In this document: one piece after another, positions 22,110 through 33,894 of the stretch | Position numbering within the stretch: the stretch's first letter is position 1 | Layout of the letters: each line of letters starts with the position of its first letter | From: Platanthera guangdongensis | Lineage: Eukaryota > Streptophyta > Magnoliopsida > Asparagales > Orchidaceae | Direction: 5' to 3' | Assembly (NCBI GenBank): GCA_039583875.1 | Contig: CM077167.1 | Coordinates: 150,305,010-150,369,009 of the forward strand | Length of the DNA stretch: 64,000 bases | Notes under the pieces: generated by a model | Database searches by the model: none | Told to the model about the DNA's origin: nothing | The model's input: only the letters and a program-made list of their open reading frames with translations | Program-made: the position numbers and the translations under genes

Positions 22110-23807
22110 TGTTGGATCCCTAGTTTGAATTTGGGCTAGGTTCACTAATTAGGATGTTTGGCCCACCTTATATAGCTAGGGTCAAGTTTGTTAGTCCTAT
22201 AGTTTAGGCTAGTCATTAGTATCAATCTTCATGGACCAGCCTGCAGAGGACTTCAGTAGACTCAAAATTTAGAAGAATTCAAAGTTCAGATTATTAGTTC
22301 GAAGTTCTTCGAACTCAGCTCGACGATCGTCGATCGCAGATCGACGAACTCAAAAATCTTTCTCTGGGTTGAGCTCGATGATATTCGAGCTCAGGTTGAT
22401 GATTTCTTCCTCAAGACAGATTCTCTACTCGACGAAATCTGGAATTCAACTTTGACAGATTCTTTCCAGTTTATTTTCTCTGAACTCAGGTCGACGAAGA
22501 CAGATTCTTTGTTCGACGAACTTAGAGCGTAGAATTGGCAAGATATTTCCCATTTATAGTTTACTGAGCTCAGGTCGACGAACAGGATTTATCAGCACGA
22601 CGAACTTGGAACTCTAGTCGACGAATTCTACCCAGAGGTCGACGATTTCTGTCCCGAGTCAGTTTGATAAGTTTTCCTTATTTCTGTTCCCAATTTCTTA
22701 TATTATTTTGCAGAAATTCTCTGAGTAATTCATGCTTATATTCTCAAGAATATAGCCGTTCTTAGCAGCATTAATTATGGATTTCATCAGAGTTAATTGC
22801 TTGCTTATTTTAATGGGATAGTTGGGGAAACTCATTCAAGAATATATTCCAACTATTTCATTCTCTAGAGTTAGTCAACAATTAATGCTTGGAATTCAAA
22901 ATTCAAAAGGATAATTTGACAGTAGAATATAAAAGAGGATTTTCGTTCAGATAAGATTATAGAAGAGGTGTGATACAAGCAAGCAAGAAGAAAAGATACA
23001 CAGTGATATACACAGAATACAGAACATAAGAAGTGATACAAAGAAGAGATACAGAAATATATTGAAGAATATCTGCTTCTTCTCTATGTTGAAAACTCTT
23101 TGTTTTCCACTTGATCAAACAGAAACTGAAGAAGAACATCAATCTTATATCAAGAGTCTTCTTTAACTTCTACTCCAGGAATCCTCAAGGACAACAACTT
23201 TAGATCTATCTACAAGTTCCTGGATTTCAACAAGACAAGGCTGAAGACCTATACCCTGAGAAAGGCTCCAGGATTTCTGAAAATCTCAACATTTCAGAAG
23301 GAGCTTTGACAATAGCAATCCACCGAGTCTTCTCTGTTGAATAGAGAAAAGAAAAGACACCATCAACTCTTTCAACCTCCAATATAAAGGGTTTATTAAC
23401 TCCCTTCAAAAGTTTATTGTTGGTTTTTGGGCACCTGATCAAAAGCCTAAAGGGTTATGAGATCTCCTTGTAAATAGATCTTGTGGTGGCAGTCATCTAA
23501 TCAAAAACCTGATAGTGGATTCCTACCAGGGTGGCAGAAGAGTGGATGTACCTAGTTTGGGGAACCACTATAAAATTCTTGTGTTGTCTGGTTGTTCATT
23601 TTCTCTTTGTTTTGTTGTGCTGTGATAGTGTAGTTTAGCTTAGTTTCCATTTCTTTTTATAATACTACTATTATCACTTATTTCTCTGTTAAATTTTAAA
23701 ATAAGGCAAAAGTTTTTTAAATCACTTTATTCACCCCCCCCCCTCTAGATTATATTAGATATATCCCCTTTCTTTCAATTGGTATCAGAGGCATACCATT
23801 TCTTTCA
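22110..23807 (+). repeat. C1 3' LTR
   Basis: 1698 bp. It carries the TCGTCGA-type array at about 22308-22650, TATAAAAG at 22928, the GTGGATGTACC..CCACTATAAA block at 23542-23575, and a clean tRNA-Met-type site TGGTATCAGAGG at 23780-23791 inside its last 30 bp. The outer TSD GAGGC follows at 23808. Confidence 0.92.
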
Positions 23808-24716
23808 GAGGCGTCCCACTTTCAGAGGCACGGAGACTGCCATCCAGTCAGAGGAGTGGATGGAGCATATGGTGGAGCTGCTAGTTGGCACAATGTGCCC
23901 AATAGTAGTTGTTGTCTCATTGGTAGTGACCTTGTTAGAAGGATACGCTAGGGATTGGTAGAGAGCGGCCAACCACTCGACTTTTAGAGGACGGACGATG
24001 AGCGATATCCTATGGGGAGAATTCTCAGAGGCCCTGCTAGAGTTCTTTATTACAGACGTAGACCGAGCTGTTTTGCAGGAGAGGTTCCTGCACATCCGAC
24101 AGGGCAATCAGATAGTTCTTGAGTACGAGAGGGAATTCATGCACCTGGCACGCTCTGATTCTACCGAGGCCTATGTGATGACCTGTGGCAGGCTCTGATT
24201 ATGATCTCTCAGTCTACCTTGCACACCAGAGCTACTCACGCAGCGATGCTAGAGTTGGATCAATGGATGGTAGCCCAGCAACACAGAGGACAGGTCAAGG
24301 TCCCTAGAGGTCTGAGACAAGACAGAGGAGCTGCTCCCTATTTACAGGATAGAGGGTGCAGGCAGAGACACCGTAGACAGCCTTATAGGTTCCCACCAGC
24401 GCCACCAACACCGCCAGCACCACAGTAGTATGTCAGACCAGCTCCAGCACCACAACCCGACCAGTAGTCCGACGAGACATTCCATTCACAGGGAACTACT
24501 TCTTATGTCACCAGCTAGGACATATGAGGGCCTTCTACCCACAGGCAGCAGGAAGGCCAAGGCTAGGAGCTATGCAGGGTGGGTAGCTAGCACGAGGATA
24601 GGGCCAGAGAGGTCGTCGAGGCAGAGCTGGCAAGAGAGGCCAACAGGGTCGCGCAGTGCCTCTGGAGGCCTATGCACTAGATCTACATCATGGACCAGCC
24701 CTTGATGTAGTGATAG
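23808..24716 (+). pseudogene. gag: G1 gag, central and C-terminal part
   Basis: Continues the fragment at 1915-2113 in frame. It shows the gag-domain Trp (EEWMEHMVELL), a TAG at 23959 replacing Trp in ARDWW, and the conserved LQERFLHIRQGNQIVLEYEREF segment. After a frameshift near 24198 a Pro-rich linker leads to a decayed zinc knuckle at 24497-24538. Its His and second Cys remain, but the first and last Cys positions are now Tyr, each one G-to-A away from Cys. The exon-like end ..ALDVVI-G at 24716 corresponds to DVVTG in G2. Confidence 0.75.
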
Positions 24717-24836
24717 TTATATATATTAGGAAAAATAGATATGTCGGATGTTGTTACTTATGCTATACTAGGATATGTTTTGCATACCTACATCTTGTAC
24801 ATTAAAATATGATATATATGCTCCCCATTCTGTCAG
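24717..24836 (+). other. Probable intron remnant between gag and protease in G1
   Basis: This 120-bp AT-rich insert sits at the same codon and phase as the 75-bp intron of G2. It ends CCATTCTGTCAG, a good acceptor. Its first bases are TT instead of GT, so the donor appears mutated. Removing it joins DVVI-G directly to ILMVEGHPAKTLFDTG in frame. The insert sequence is unlike that of G2 beyond its AT content. Confidence 0.55.
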
Positions 24837-26334
24837 GAATTTTGATGGTTGAAGGACACCCCGCCAAGACCCTCTTCGACACTGGAGCGACGCACTCCTT
24901 TGTGTCCCAACATTTCATTATGATTAAGGAGAATGTTGCTCGTTCGTCCGGACTGTCTATACGGATTCGTCTATCAGATGGATCAGACATGACGTCAACA
25001 AAAAAATATACATTCCAGGCAATGCTAGGAGACGTGGAATTTGAAATCTTTACAATGATCTTAGCAATAAACCGATTTGATATCATACTGGGAATGGATT
25101 GGCTAGCCGAGCTCAAGGCATAAATAAATTGTTCAATGTGGGAATTCGACTGCAGAACCGAAATGGTCGGGATAGTACGTTGACAGGTGTACCATCTGTC
25201 TCTCATATTATTTTGACTTTTGCACAGACTATGAGATCGGTCCAACAAAAGGACGAGATATACCTTATTTACTTCGAAATGTAGGACAAAATACAAGAGC
25301 TCGCCTGGGTCCCAGTAGTACGCGGCTTCCCGAAAATCTTTCCGGACTCGCTCCCTAGATTGTCACCACAGTGAGAAGTCGACATTCAAATCGAGCTCGT
25401 GACCAGAGCACTTCCGGTGTCCCGAGCACCCTACCAGATGTCCCCAAGAGAACTAGCGGAGCTAAAGATTCAACTACAGGAGGATTATAATCTGTATGAT
25501 GGTATCTTGCAGTACAGGCATCATATATTCATCCCCACCACCGGAGGAATTTGTGAAGAGATTCTGCTCGAAGCGCACCAGTCAAGGTACTCCATCCACC
25601 CTGGTGTGGTTAAAATGTATGTTGATCTGCGCAGGACCATAAACTGGCCTGGAATGAAAAGAGATATTACCAACTTTGTAGCTGATAAGGGTTAAAGCTG
25701 AATGCCGTAGCCCAGGAGGCCTGGTGCTGCCCCTGCCTATACCCGAATGGAAATTGGAGGACATTTCCATGGACTTTGTCCATGGTCTTCCTCAGTCCCG
25801 TGCTGGAAACGACTCCATATGGGTTGTTGTAGATCGACTCATCAAAGTAGCATGGTTTATTCCAAACCAATAGGGAGACAGTGTTGATATTCTCGCCAGG
25901 ATATTCATAGAGCAAGTAGTCCATTTCCATGGAGTGCCAAAGTCTATTGTGTCGGATCATGAAGGATGATTCACATCCAAGGAATGGAGACGGGTGAAGG
26001 CATACTTGGGGACCAAGTTGGCCTTTAGCACTGAATTCCACCCATAGACAGATGGACAAATGGAAAGGACAAATCGAACTATAGAGGATCTACTTCGACT
26101 TTGCATAGTGCAACACAATGAGCCTCGGGAACAGTTGTTACCCCTAGTTGAGTTTTCTTAAAATAACAGCTACCAGGCTAGCATCAAGATGGCTCTGTTC
26201 AAAGCAATGTATGGGAGGCATTTTTTAACCTCGTTAACTTGGGCTCAAGAAGAGGACCCAGATGCCTTGGTAGTGGCTTATATTGACGACACTATAACAG
26301 TAATACGACTAATCCAAGAACTGATGCGGGAGGC
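24837..26334 (+). pseudogene. pol: G1 protease and integrase, with RT and RNase H deleted
   Basis: Protease motif LFDTGATHSFVS and the later GMDWL are intact, to TAA at 25121. The segment before RT (ELVTRALPVSRAPYQM) runs to ELKIQLQE near 25482. There the sequence jumps straight to YNLYDGILQYRHHIFIP, which belongs just before the integrase finger, so all of RT and RNase H (about 1.5 kb in relatives) is gone. In the integrase finger both His remain, but the CxxC pair is lost in a small deletion near 25688. The DDE acidic residues remain, among at least four stop codons. The piece ends at the G3 insertion, after a stretch reading QELMREA. Confidence 0.8.
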
Positions 26335-28376
26335 TGATATTTTTCGCATCAAGTCCGAAAACTTAATGCGGTTAAAACTCCAAAAATAGGTGAGGATTCA
26401 CGCGGCGCCTCGGGCGGTTTATTTAAGTAGAAAAGCGGATTGTGATTTTTATTTAAGAAAACGGGGCGCGCGTATTTATTTATTGGGATATAAAGAGATG
26501 TGATCGAGTTTTAACGAAAGGAGGCAAGTGCACCTATCGTGAGTAGTACAGGATATTCTGGGTGGAATATCAAGGTCGTATTGTTCTCGGGGTCGGTTCG
26601 ATTATTTCTACTCTTCCCTGGAGGGGACTATTATTTTACCGATGATTATCTTGTCGGGATATTTTTTATATATATAAAAAAAGCAAAAAGTAAGACAGAA
26701 AAACAGAAAATGAAAGCAATAAAGATGGAGCCGATGATGAGATTAGCGCGACCGCATCGAATAGAATTTGAACTAAAATAAACTTTTAATAAAAAGAGAC
26801 ATGCGTTAAAAGACTGTAAGAAAGTAAACACACTCCACACACTCTACTGAAATGAAATAAAAGCATTGCGTCATTTAACTCTTAACGAGTGAGCGGAAAT
26901 AAATGCGCACACAACAGAAATTGAAAAAAAAAACTAATTTATCAAAAAATTAAAACGACTGTATTTCTACGCTAGAATGCGGTACAAATGCGTAAAAACC
27001 TGAAATAAAAATAAACCGGGCAAAAAGGTTTGCAAATAAACGCAAAATGAAAATGCCCGAAAAATTAAAATAAATACATTTCTACCGCTAGAATGCGGTA
27101 GACATGCGTTAAAAGAAGAAATAAAAATAAAAGGGGCAAAATGTTTTGGAAAATAAAGGAAAAATACAAGTGTTTAAAAAATTAAAATGACAAATTATTC
27201 ATTCTTATAATGCTATAAAAATGCTTAAAAAGTGGAAGAAAATTTAAAAGCACGAAACGTTTTACAAAAATAACAAAAAAAACGGCTAAGTAAGAAAAAT
27301 CAAAACCACTTTTTAACCATTTTTATATTTTCATAAGAATGAACAAGAACGGAAAAGCTAAACTATTAGCACTATTAAAGCTATGAAAACACAAAAACAT
27401 TACACTCATACACACACACACACTTTTTAAAGAAAAGAAAACAAAGTAGAAACAAAGAGAAAAACAAGTAAAAAAATAAGATTGCTTAAGAGATGAAACA
27501 TAGATGAAGTCCATAATCATGTAAGGGAGAAAATCTACTAATTTATTACTAAAAAAAGGATTACAAAGCTAAGAGAGAGGGGAAAAATTTCCCTTACATA
27601 GACTTGAGATGCATCTAGGCAGCATAACTCCTAAGCAAAATGGTCCAAAAGGAGAACAGAAACTCTTACAGCAAGCTGCTATTTATAGAGAAAAAAAATC
27701 AAAGTACACGCCCCCTGACACGGGCGTGTAGGGGGGGCGTGTCAGCACTGTAAAAAATGCGGCCGTCGATTTGACGGGAAAGTGGACTGTGGGCTGGACA
27801 CATCTCGGTCTCGCGTTGGTCACGCCCCAGGTCACGGGCGTGACGCTGGGCGTGTCGCTGGGCGTCGACACTCGACAAACGTCGAGCGGAAAGTGTCGAG
27901 TTGAAAAATCGTCGAGCTGCTGGAGAATTGTGGAGCGCGAGTTTGTCGAGCGGAAATCATCGAGCAGAATTTCGTCAAGCGGGAAGATGAGTCACGCCCT
28001 AGGTCACGGGCGTGATGCTGGGTGTGTCGAGGATATGGCGACATCGTCGAACGGAAAGTCGAGCTGAAATTGTCGATTGGAATTTGTCGAGATGAAATCG
28101 TCGATCGGAAATCGTCAACCGGAAATTTCTCTTTAAAATTTGATGATTCCATGGGTTTGATGAATCACGGCCTGGTCACGGGCGTGCCCAATAAGTCACG
28201 GGCGTGACTTGGCAATTTTTTGCAGATTTTTTTCCTGAAAAATAAAATAAAACAAGTTAGTAAAATATTTACAAAAATAGGAGCATTTTATTGAATAAAA
28301 ACAAGTAAAAATGACAAAAATAAATGAAAATGACTTAAATAATGTAGATAAAAATAGGTATATTTACAATTCATCA
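26335..28376 (-). repeat. G3 left LTR
   Basis: 2042 bp. It lacks about 750 bp present in the right copy (the segment equivalent to 37227-37975), with the junction near 26800. It has TATAAATA on the minus strand at 27680-27687 and the motif array at 27705-28205. Confidence 0.9.
27705..28205 (-). promoter_or_regulatory. G3 U3 array: ACACGGGCGTGT / CACGCCC and CGTCGA motifs
   Basis: GACACGGGCGTGTAG, GGTCACGGGCGTGAC, GGGCGTGTCG and similar units alternate with CGTCGAGCGGAAATCGTCGA-type units. On the minus strand the array lies directly upstream of TATAAATA (27680-27687), within about 170-670 bp of the LTR start. The first motif is the one that dominates the U3 of G2; the second resembles the array of C1. 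Confidence 0.85.
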
Positions 28377-30040
28377 AATACCCCCATACTTAAGCTTTTG
28401 CTATTTCAGAGCAAAAGATGGAGATGAACTTATAAGGAATAAAAAAAATCCTAAGTTTAGCTACCGCTTAATTAATTATAAGAGAGATCTAAATAAACAT
28501 ACGGGATGTAAGAGTTAAGTCCTAAAATTATGTAGATGATTTAAATAGCGCAAAAGTTTTGGCCTAAAGACTTCTTGATGTAATCAAATAGAAGGCAATA
28601 ATTGTAATGGTTAGATTAACGAAAATAGCTTGGAATTATATGAACTCTAGCTTATAGGAGTGTTACTGGAAATAATACAATTTACTAATTATGCTCTCAA
28701 ATAACTTTTTGAATTAATTCTAGAATCGTGAAATTGGCTAAGGGGATTGATGTTGGTTTATGAAGAGGGTTTTGATTTTTGAGGTGAGGTAATTTTTTCT
28801 CGAACCTCCATTTTTTTTTGGATTATTAGGAAAATGAAATCTTATTTTCCTAATATGTTTTTTGTTTTTCAACTTTATAAGAATAAAACTAACCCAATGT
28901 ATATGTGTAGGAGTAATGAATTTTATCCTCTTACTCCATAACATATAATCTTTTTAAATTATTGGGTGCCTATGTTTACGGAACGAAATCTTATTTCCAT
29001 TGACATAGGATCTTTTAAGGATAAAAATTTTATCATGCCAAGTAGGTCATGATAAGTAAGGGGAGAAAAGAAAACTAGATTTTTAATCCTACAAATGTTT
29101 GAGAGCAACCTTAATAAATTGTACGTTCTAATTTTTCAGAAAGCTAAAAGTAAGTATAATTGAATTCTATAGTCATTATTTCCTAACATAATACATGTGC
29201 TCCTATTAATGAAAAATTAGAACTAGTGTCTAAAACGAGTTCGCTATATTTAACAAATCATAATGAATTTTTTAAAACTTAACCCCGACTATTTAAATTT
29301 TTCAATCAATAATTAACAAACGAATAGAAACAGAGAATTAAAAAAATTTACATATAAATAAACTCAAAATAAAATTTTTGGATAGCAAAAAAATTAAGAA
29401 TTGAGATATTCGATTTATGCGTTACATAAGAAACAAAATATTTTTGGAATTTTAGGGTTTTTATCATTTTTTTGTATTTTTGTGATTATCATCTTTTTTT
29501 GTGAATTTTTAAAATTATTGCCTTTTTTTTGATGAGTTTTTTTTGGTTTTGATTAATTTTTTTTGATTTTTTTAGTGTATTTTGATAAGTTATTTACAAA
29601 AAAGAGGAAAGAAAGAGGTTATTTTACAAATAAGATAGTGGGGAAAGAGAAACTTTTTTTTTGGTTTTTTTGTTTTTTTTTGTTTTCAGATAATATACAA
29701 AGGAAAAAAACTCGAGGGCGGCCCGCGAACAGACTCTTATTTGGGTGGTTGGTTCGATGAGTTGAACGCCACGGGGATGCTAAAAAACGAGCTTTTACAA
29801 AAAGAAAGGGGGGGGGAGAGATTTATTTTTAAAAATATTTACAAAGTAAAAGAAATTTTGTTTTTGAATTTTTTGATGTTTTATAAGTTTTTTTTGTGAA
29901 CTTTTTATGTTTTATGATTTTTTTGAGTTTTATGATAATAAAAAAAAATAAGGAAAATTTTTTCAAGTTTTAATTTTTGTATTTTTTATGATTTTTTTTA
30001 TTTTTATGAGTATAGAATAAAAAATGCAGAATAGGAAAAC

Positions 30041-30093
30041 ACCCCCATACTTAAACCCAACATTGTCCCCAATGTTGTAATCTAAGTATGAGG
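30041..30093 (-). promoter_or_regulatory. Nested hairpin with internal purine tract in G3
   Basis: Plus-strand order is ACACCCCCAT, CATACTTA, AACATTG, loop TCCC, CAATGTT, TAAGTATG. Outer 8-bp and inner 7-bp stems pair perfectly. On the minus strand the stem runs into TTTAAGTATGGGGGTGTT, a second polypurine-like tract in mid-element. The second interior copy keeps it at about 35549-35601. Similar ACAATGTT..TTTAAG..GGGGG blocks are familiar near the 3' end of plant Tat-type elements. Confidence 0.7.
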
Positions 30094-30814
30094 AACAGAT
30101 AATATACAAAATATAATAAGTACAAAAAGAAAAAGAGAAGGTAGAAGCTTCCCTTAGACGAGTTCGGGATGCCCAATTAAATCCCTGCATTATTAAAAGA
30201 AAACAAAAGAAGCAAAAGAGGAGATGATAAAAGCGAAAAAGATAAATTTGGTTAAAAGATATGCGGGCGGTAGGGGCAGGTGTGTGTGACTCGAAGCAAA
30301 CGTCTTAGCTTTTGAGCGTGTATAAAAATGCGCTCCCCTAGCGCGCACAAAAATGGGAAGCGCGCCGAAACAAAATAAGTGAAAAGAAAATAAGCAAAAT
30401 ATATACATTTTTTTAAAAAAAATCAAATAATTATTGTTTTGTGTTTTGTTTTTTTACAGTAGATTTTTTATTTTTTAGTTGATTTTTTAGGTAGGTGTTT
30501 TAGTTTTTTTTTTGTTTTGTTTTCATAAAAATAATGAAAATATATGTTTTTTATTTTTTTTTGTTAATTTTTTCATTTTTTCGAATTTTTTTAGTTTTGT
30601 TTGTTTTATAGTTTTTTTCATAAAAAAAATGAAAATAAAGTTTTTTTTGTTAAGCTTCTTTTTTTTCATTTTCTTGGTTTTTAGTTTTTTTTATTTTTAT
30701 AATTTTTTCAAATTTTTAGTTTTTATGGTTTTTCAAATTTTTTTTAGTTTTATAAGTTTTTCAAATATTTTTTTTGTTTTATAATTTTGTAAAAAATTTT
30801 TTATAGTTCTTATG

Positions 30815-30881
<67 letters not shown>

Positions 30882-31185
30882 TTTTCTCGGTCATTTTAAA
30901 TTTTTGTTATATATATAGATATATGTAAAATTAATAGATTTCCAGGGTTCAAAATAACGACACAAATATCCCCAGCAACGGCTCCAAAAACTTGATTGGT
31001 TAAAGCTCCAAAAATATTTCCAGGGTTCAAATATTTTTTTTGTTTTATAATTTTGTAATTTTTTAATAGTTTTTACGATTATTATTATTATTATATTTTT
31101 GTAAGCCATTTTTAATTTTTGTTATATATATAGATATAGGTAAAATTAATAGATTTCTCGGGTTCAAAATAACGACACGAATATT

Positions 31186-31202
31186 CCCCGTCAACGGCGC
31201 CA
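31186..31202 (-). other. G3 primer-binding site, middle LTR
   Basis: The minus strand reads TGGCGCCGTTGACGGGG, one mismatch from TGGCGCCGTTGCCGGGG, the complement of the plant tRNA-Asp 3' end. It is separated from the LTR end (31213) by ATCATGTTTT. Confidence 0.85.
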
Positions 31203-31212
31203 AAAACATGAT

Positions 31213-33894
31213 TGATATTTTTCGCATCAAGTCCGAAAACTTAATGCCGTTAAAACTCCAAAAATAGGTGATGATTCATGCGGCGCCCCGGGCGGTTTAT
31301 TTAAGTAGAAAAGCGGATTGTGATTTTTATTTAAGAAAACGGGGCGCGCGTATTTATTTATTTGGATATAAAAAGTTGTGATCGAGTTTTAACAAAAGGA
31401 GGCAAATGCACCTATCATGAGTAGTACATGATATTCCGGGTGGAATATCAATGTCGTATTGTTCTCGGGGTCGGTTCGATTATTTCTACTCTTCCCTGGA
31501 GGTTCCACTAGATTGAGCTCACCTAACTATAGGGCTATCGCTCACCTGAACGCTAAGACTATTCGACCGAACGTTAGTCCGACGAAGGATTCCTCTTAAC
31601 GCTCGCATTACGCTAAGAACCCCGCTATTGTGTGGGGAACCCAATCCGGTAGAGTTGGCGCGCCTCCTCTCTCGAGGGTTAGTGCGGAACTCTCTTTACC
31701 AAGGGGTGATCGGTCCATACGCACGGCCTCTCGGCTAGCTAGCGTATGGACTACGGAAATAGAGACCACACATCGATTATGTGGTTCTACGCGTCGTAGA
31801 CCCTAGGCAAACCTTAAGTAATTTTAATTAATTAGAAAATAAGGACCTTTAATTATTTAAAGCTATTTTATTTGTCCCAATGCTCTTCAATACTGAGGGC
31901 TAAGAACGATTAGCCACTCATCGGAATGAAGACGGCAGCGGTGAAAGCAATAAAGAAAGAAGAAAATGCAAAGCAGGAAATGAAAGCAGTAAAATAAAGC
32001 AGTAAGAAAACAGTAAATTGCAAGTCCTACTTAAATAAGTAGGACTGAAATGAAAGCAGTAAATGCGAGTCCCGGCGCAAGTGCGTGGGCGGGAGAAATG
32101 AAAGCGAGTCCTACTCAAATGAGTAGGACTAAATAAATGCAACACACGCACACACTCGACAGAAAGTAAAACTCACGCACACACTCTCTCGACATAAAGT
32201 AAAACACACACACACACTGCAGGAAAGTAAACACACTCCACACACTCTACTGAAATGAAATAAAAGCATTGCACCATTTAACTCTTAACGAGTAGGTGAA
32301 AATAAATGCGCACACAGCAGAAATTGAAAAAAAAACTAATTTATCAAAAAATTAAAACGACTGCATTTCTACCCGTAGAATGCGGTAGAAATGCGTAAAA
32401 AGCTGAAATAAAAATAAATCGGGCAAAAAGGTTTGCAAATAAACGCAAAATGAAAATGCCCAAAAATTGAAATAAATACATTTCTACCGCTAGAATGCGG
32501 TAGACATGTGTAAAAAGAAGAAATAAAAATAAAAGGGGCAAAAAGTTTTGGAAAGTAAAGGAAAAATGCAAGTGTTTAAAAAATTAAAATGACAAATTAT
32601 TCATTCTTATAATGCTATAAAAATGTCTAAAAAGTGGAAGAAAAGTTAAAAGCACAAAAAGTTTTACAAAAAAAAAACAAAAAAAAAACGGCGAAGTAAG
32701 AAAATTCAAAACCACTTTTTAACCATTTTTTTATTTTCATAAGGATGAACAAGAACGGAAAAACTAAACTATTAGCACTAATAAAGCTATGAAAACACAA
32801 AAAATTTACACTCATACACACACACACACACTTTTTAAAGAAAAGAAAACAAAGTAGAAACAAAGAGAAAAACAAGTAAAAAAAATAAGATTGCTTAAGA
32901 GATGAAACATAGATGAAGTCCATAATCATGTAAGGGAGAAAATCTACAAATTTATTACTAAAAAAAGGATTACAAAGCTAAGAGAGAGGGGAAAATTTCC
33001 CTTACATAGACTTGAGATGCATCTAGGCAGCATAACTCCTAATTAAAATGGTCCAAAAGGAGAACAGAAACTCTTACAGCAAGCTGGTATTTATAGAGAA
33101 ACAAAATTAAAGTACATGCCCCCTGACACGGGCGTGTTGTGGGGGCGTGTCAGCACTGTACAAAATGTGGCCGTCGATTTGACGGGAAAGTGGACTACGG
33201 GCTGGATACGTGTCGGTCTCACGTTGGTCACGCCCCAGGTCACGGGCGTGACACTGGGCGTGTCGAGGAGGTGCATCTAGGCGCGGTGCGTCAAAAGTCG
33301 TCGCGCGGCTCTTGTCGGCCAGGTGGAGAAGTCACGCCCCAAGTCACGGCATGACTCTGGGCGTGTCTCTGGGCGTCGACACTCGACAAACGTCGAGCGG
33401 AAAGTGTCGAGTTGAAAAATCATCGAGCTGCTGGAGAATCGTCGAGCGCGAGTTTGTCGAGCGGAAATCGTCGAGCAGAATTTCGTCAAGCGGGAAGATG
33501 AGTCACGCCCTAGGTCACGGGCGTGACGCTGGGCGTGTCGAGGAGGTGGCGATGATCGTCGAACGGAAAGTCGAGCTGAAATCGTCGATCGGAATTTGTC
33601 GAGCTGAAATCGTCGATCGGAAATCGTCGACCGGAAATTTCTCTTTAAAATTTGCTGATTCCATGGGTTTGACGAATCACGGCCTGGTCACGGGCGTGCC
33701 CAATAAGTCACGGGCGTGACTTGACAATTTTTTGCAGATTTTTATTTTTTTCCTAAAAAATAAAATAAAACAAGTTAGTAAAATAGTTACAAAAATAGGA
33801 GCATTTTATTGAATAAAAACAAGTAAAAATGACAAAAATAAATGAAAACGACTTAAGTAATGTACATAAAAATAGGTATATTTACAATTCATCA
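31213..33894 (-). repeat. G3 middle LTR
   Basis: 2682 bp. It lacks the roughly 260-bp segment with the (AT)n run that is present near 37000-37265 of the right copy, but keeps the 31500-32230 segment absent from the left copy. TATAAATA (minus) is at 33088-33095. Confidence 0.9.
33115..33722 (-). promoter_or_regulatory. G3 U3 array, middle LTR
   Basis: Same CACGGGCGTG / CGTCGA composite array as the left LTR, about 100 bp longer. The extra part holds another CACGCCCCAGGTCACGGGCGTG pair and GGGCGTGTCGAGGAGGTG unit. Confidence 0.85.

Larger units (their letters stand above)
2114..23807 (+). mobile_element. C1: large Ty1/copia element with extra 3' ORF, interrupted by G2
   Basis: Two LTRs of 1697 and 1698 bp (2114-3810 and 22110-23807) start TGTTGGATCC and end TTTCTTTCA. 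The 5-bp target duplication GAGGC flanks them (2109-2113 and 23808-23812). A tRNA-Met-type primer site follows the left LTR and a G-rich polypurine tract precedes the right one. Inside are gag, then protease, integrase, RT and RNase H in copia order, then a long additional coding region. With G2 removed the element is about 12.2 kb, large for copia. The layout resembles the Sirevirus group, whose members carry an env-like ORF after pol; the lineage is an inference. Confidence 0.92.
28377..31212 (-). other. G3 interior, first copy (non-coding)
   Basis: 2836 bp without any credible coding frame. From the LTR outwards it has a polypurine tract (minus strand, AAGTATGGGGGTATT, at 28377-28391), AT-rich sequence, T-rich runs and a conserved GC-rich block CTCGAGGGCGGCCCGCGAAC (29711-29730). 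A nested hairpin with a second purine tract is at 30041-30093, very T-rich sequence spans about 30410-30800, an (ATT)n microsatellite is near 30815-30880, and two PBS copies lie at 30970-30986 and 31186-31202. Confidence 0.85.

Noticed and set aside
30512..30784. Phe-rich open frame resembling a membrane protein
   Set aside because: It comes from the T-rich interior of G3. The second interior copy does not keep the frame.
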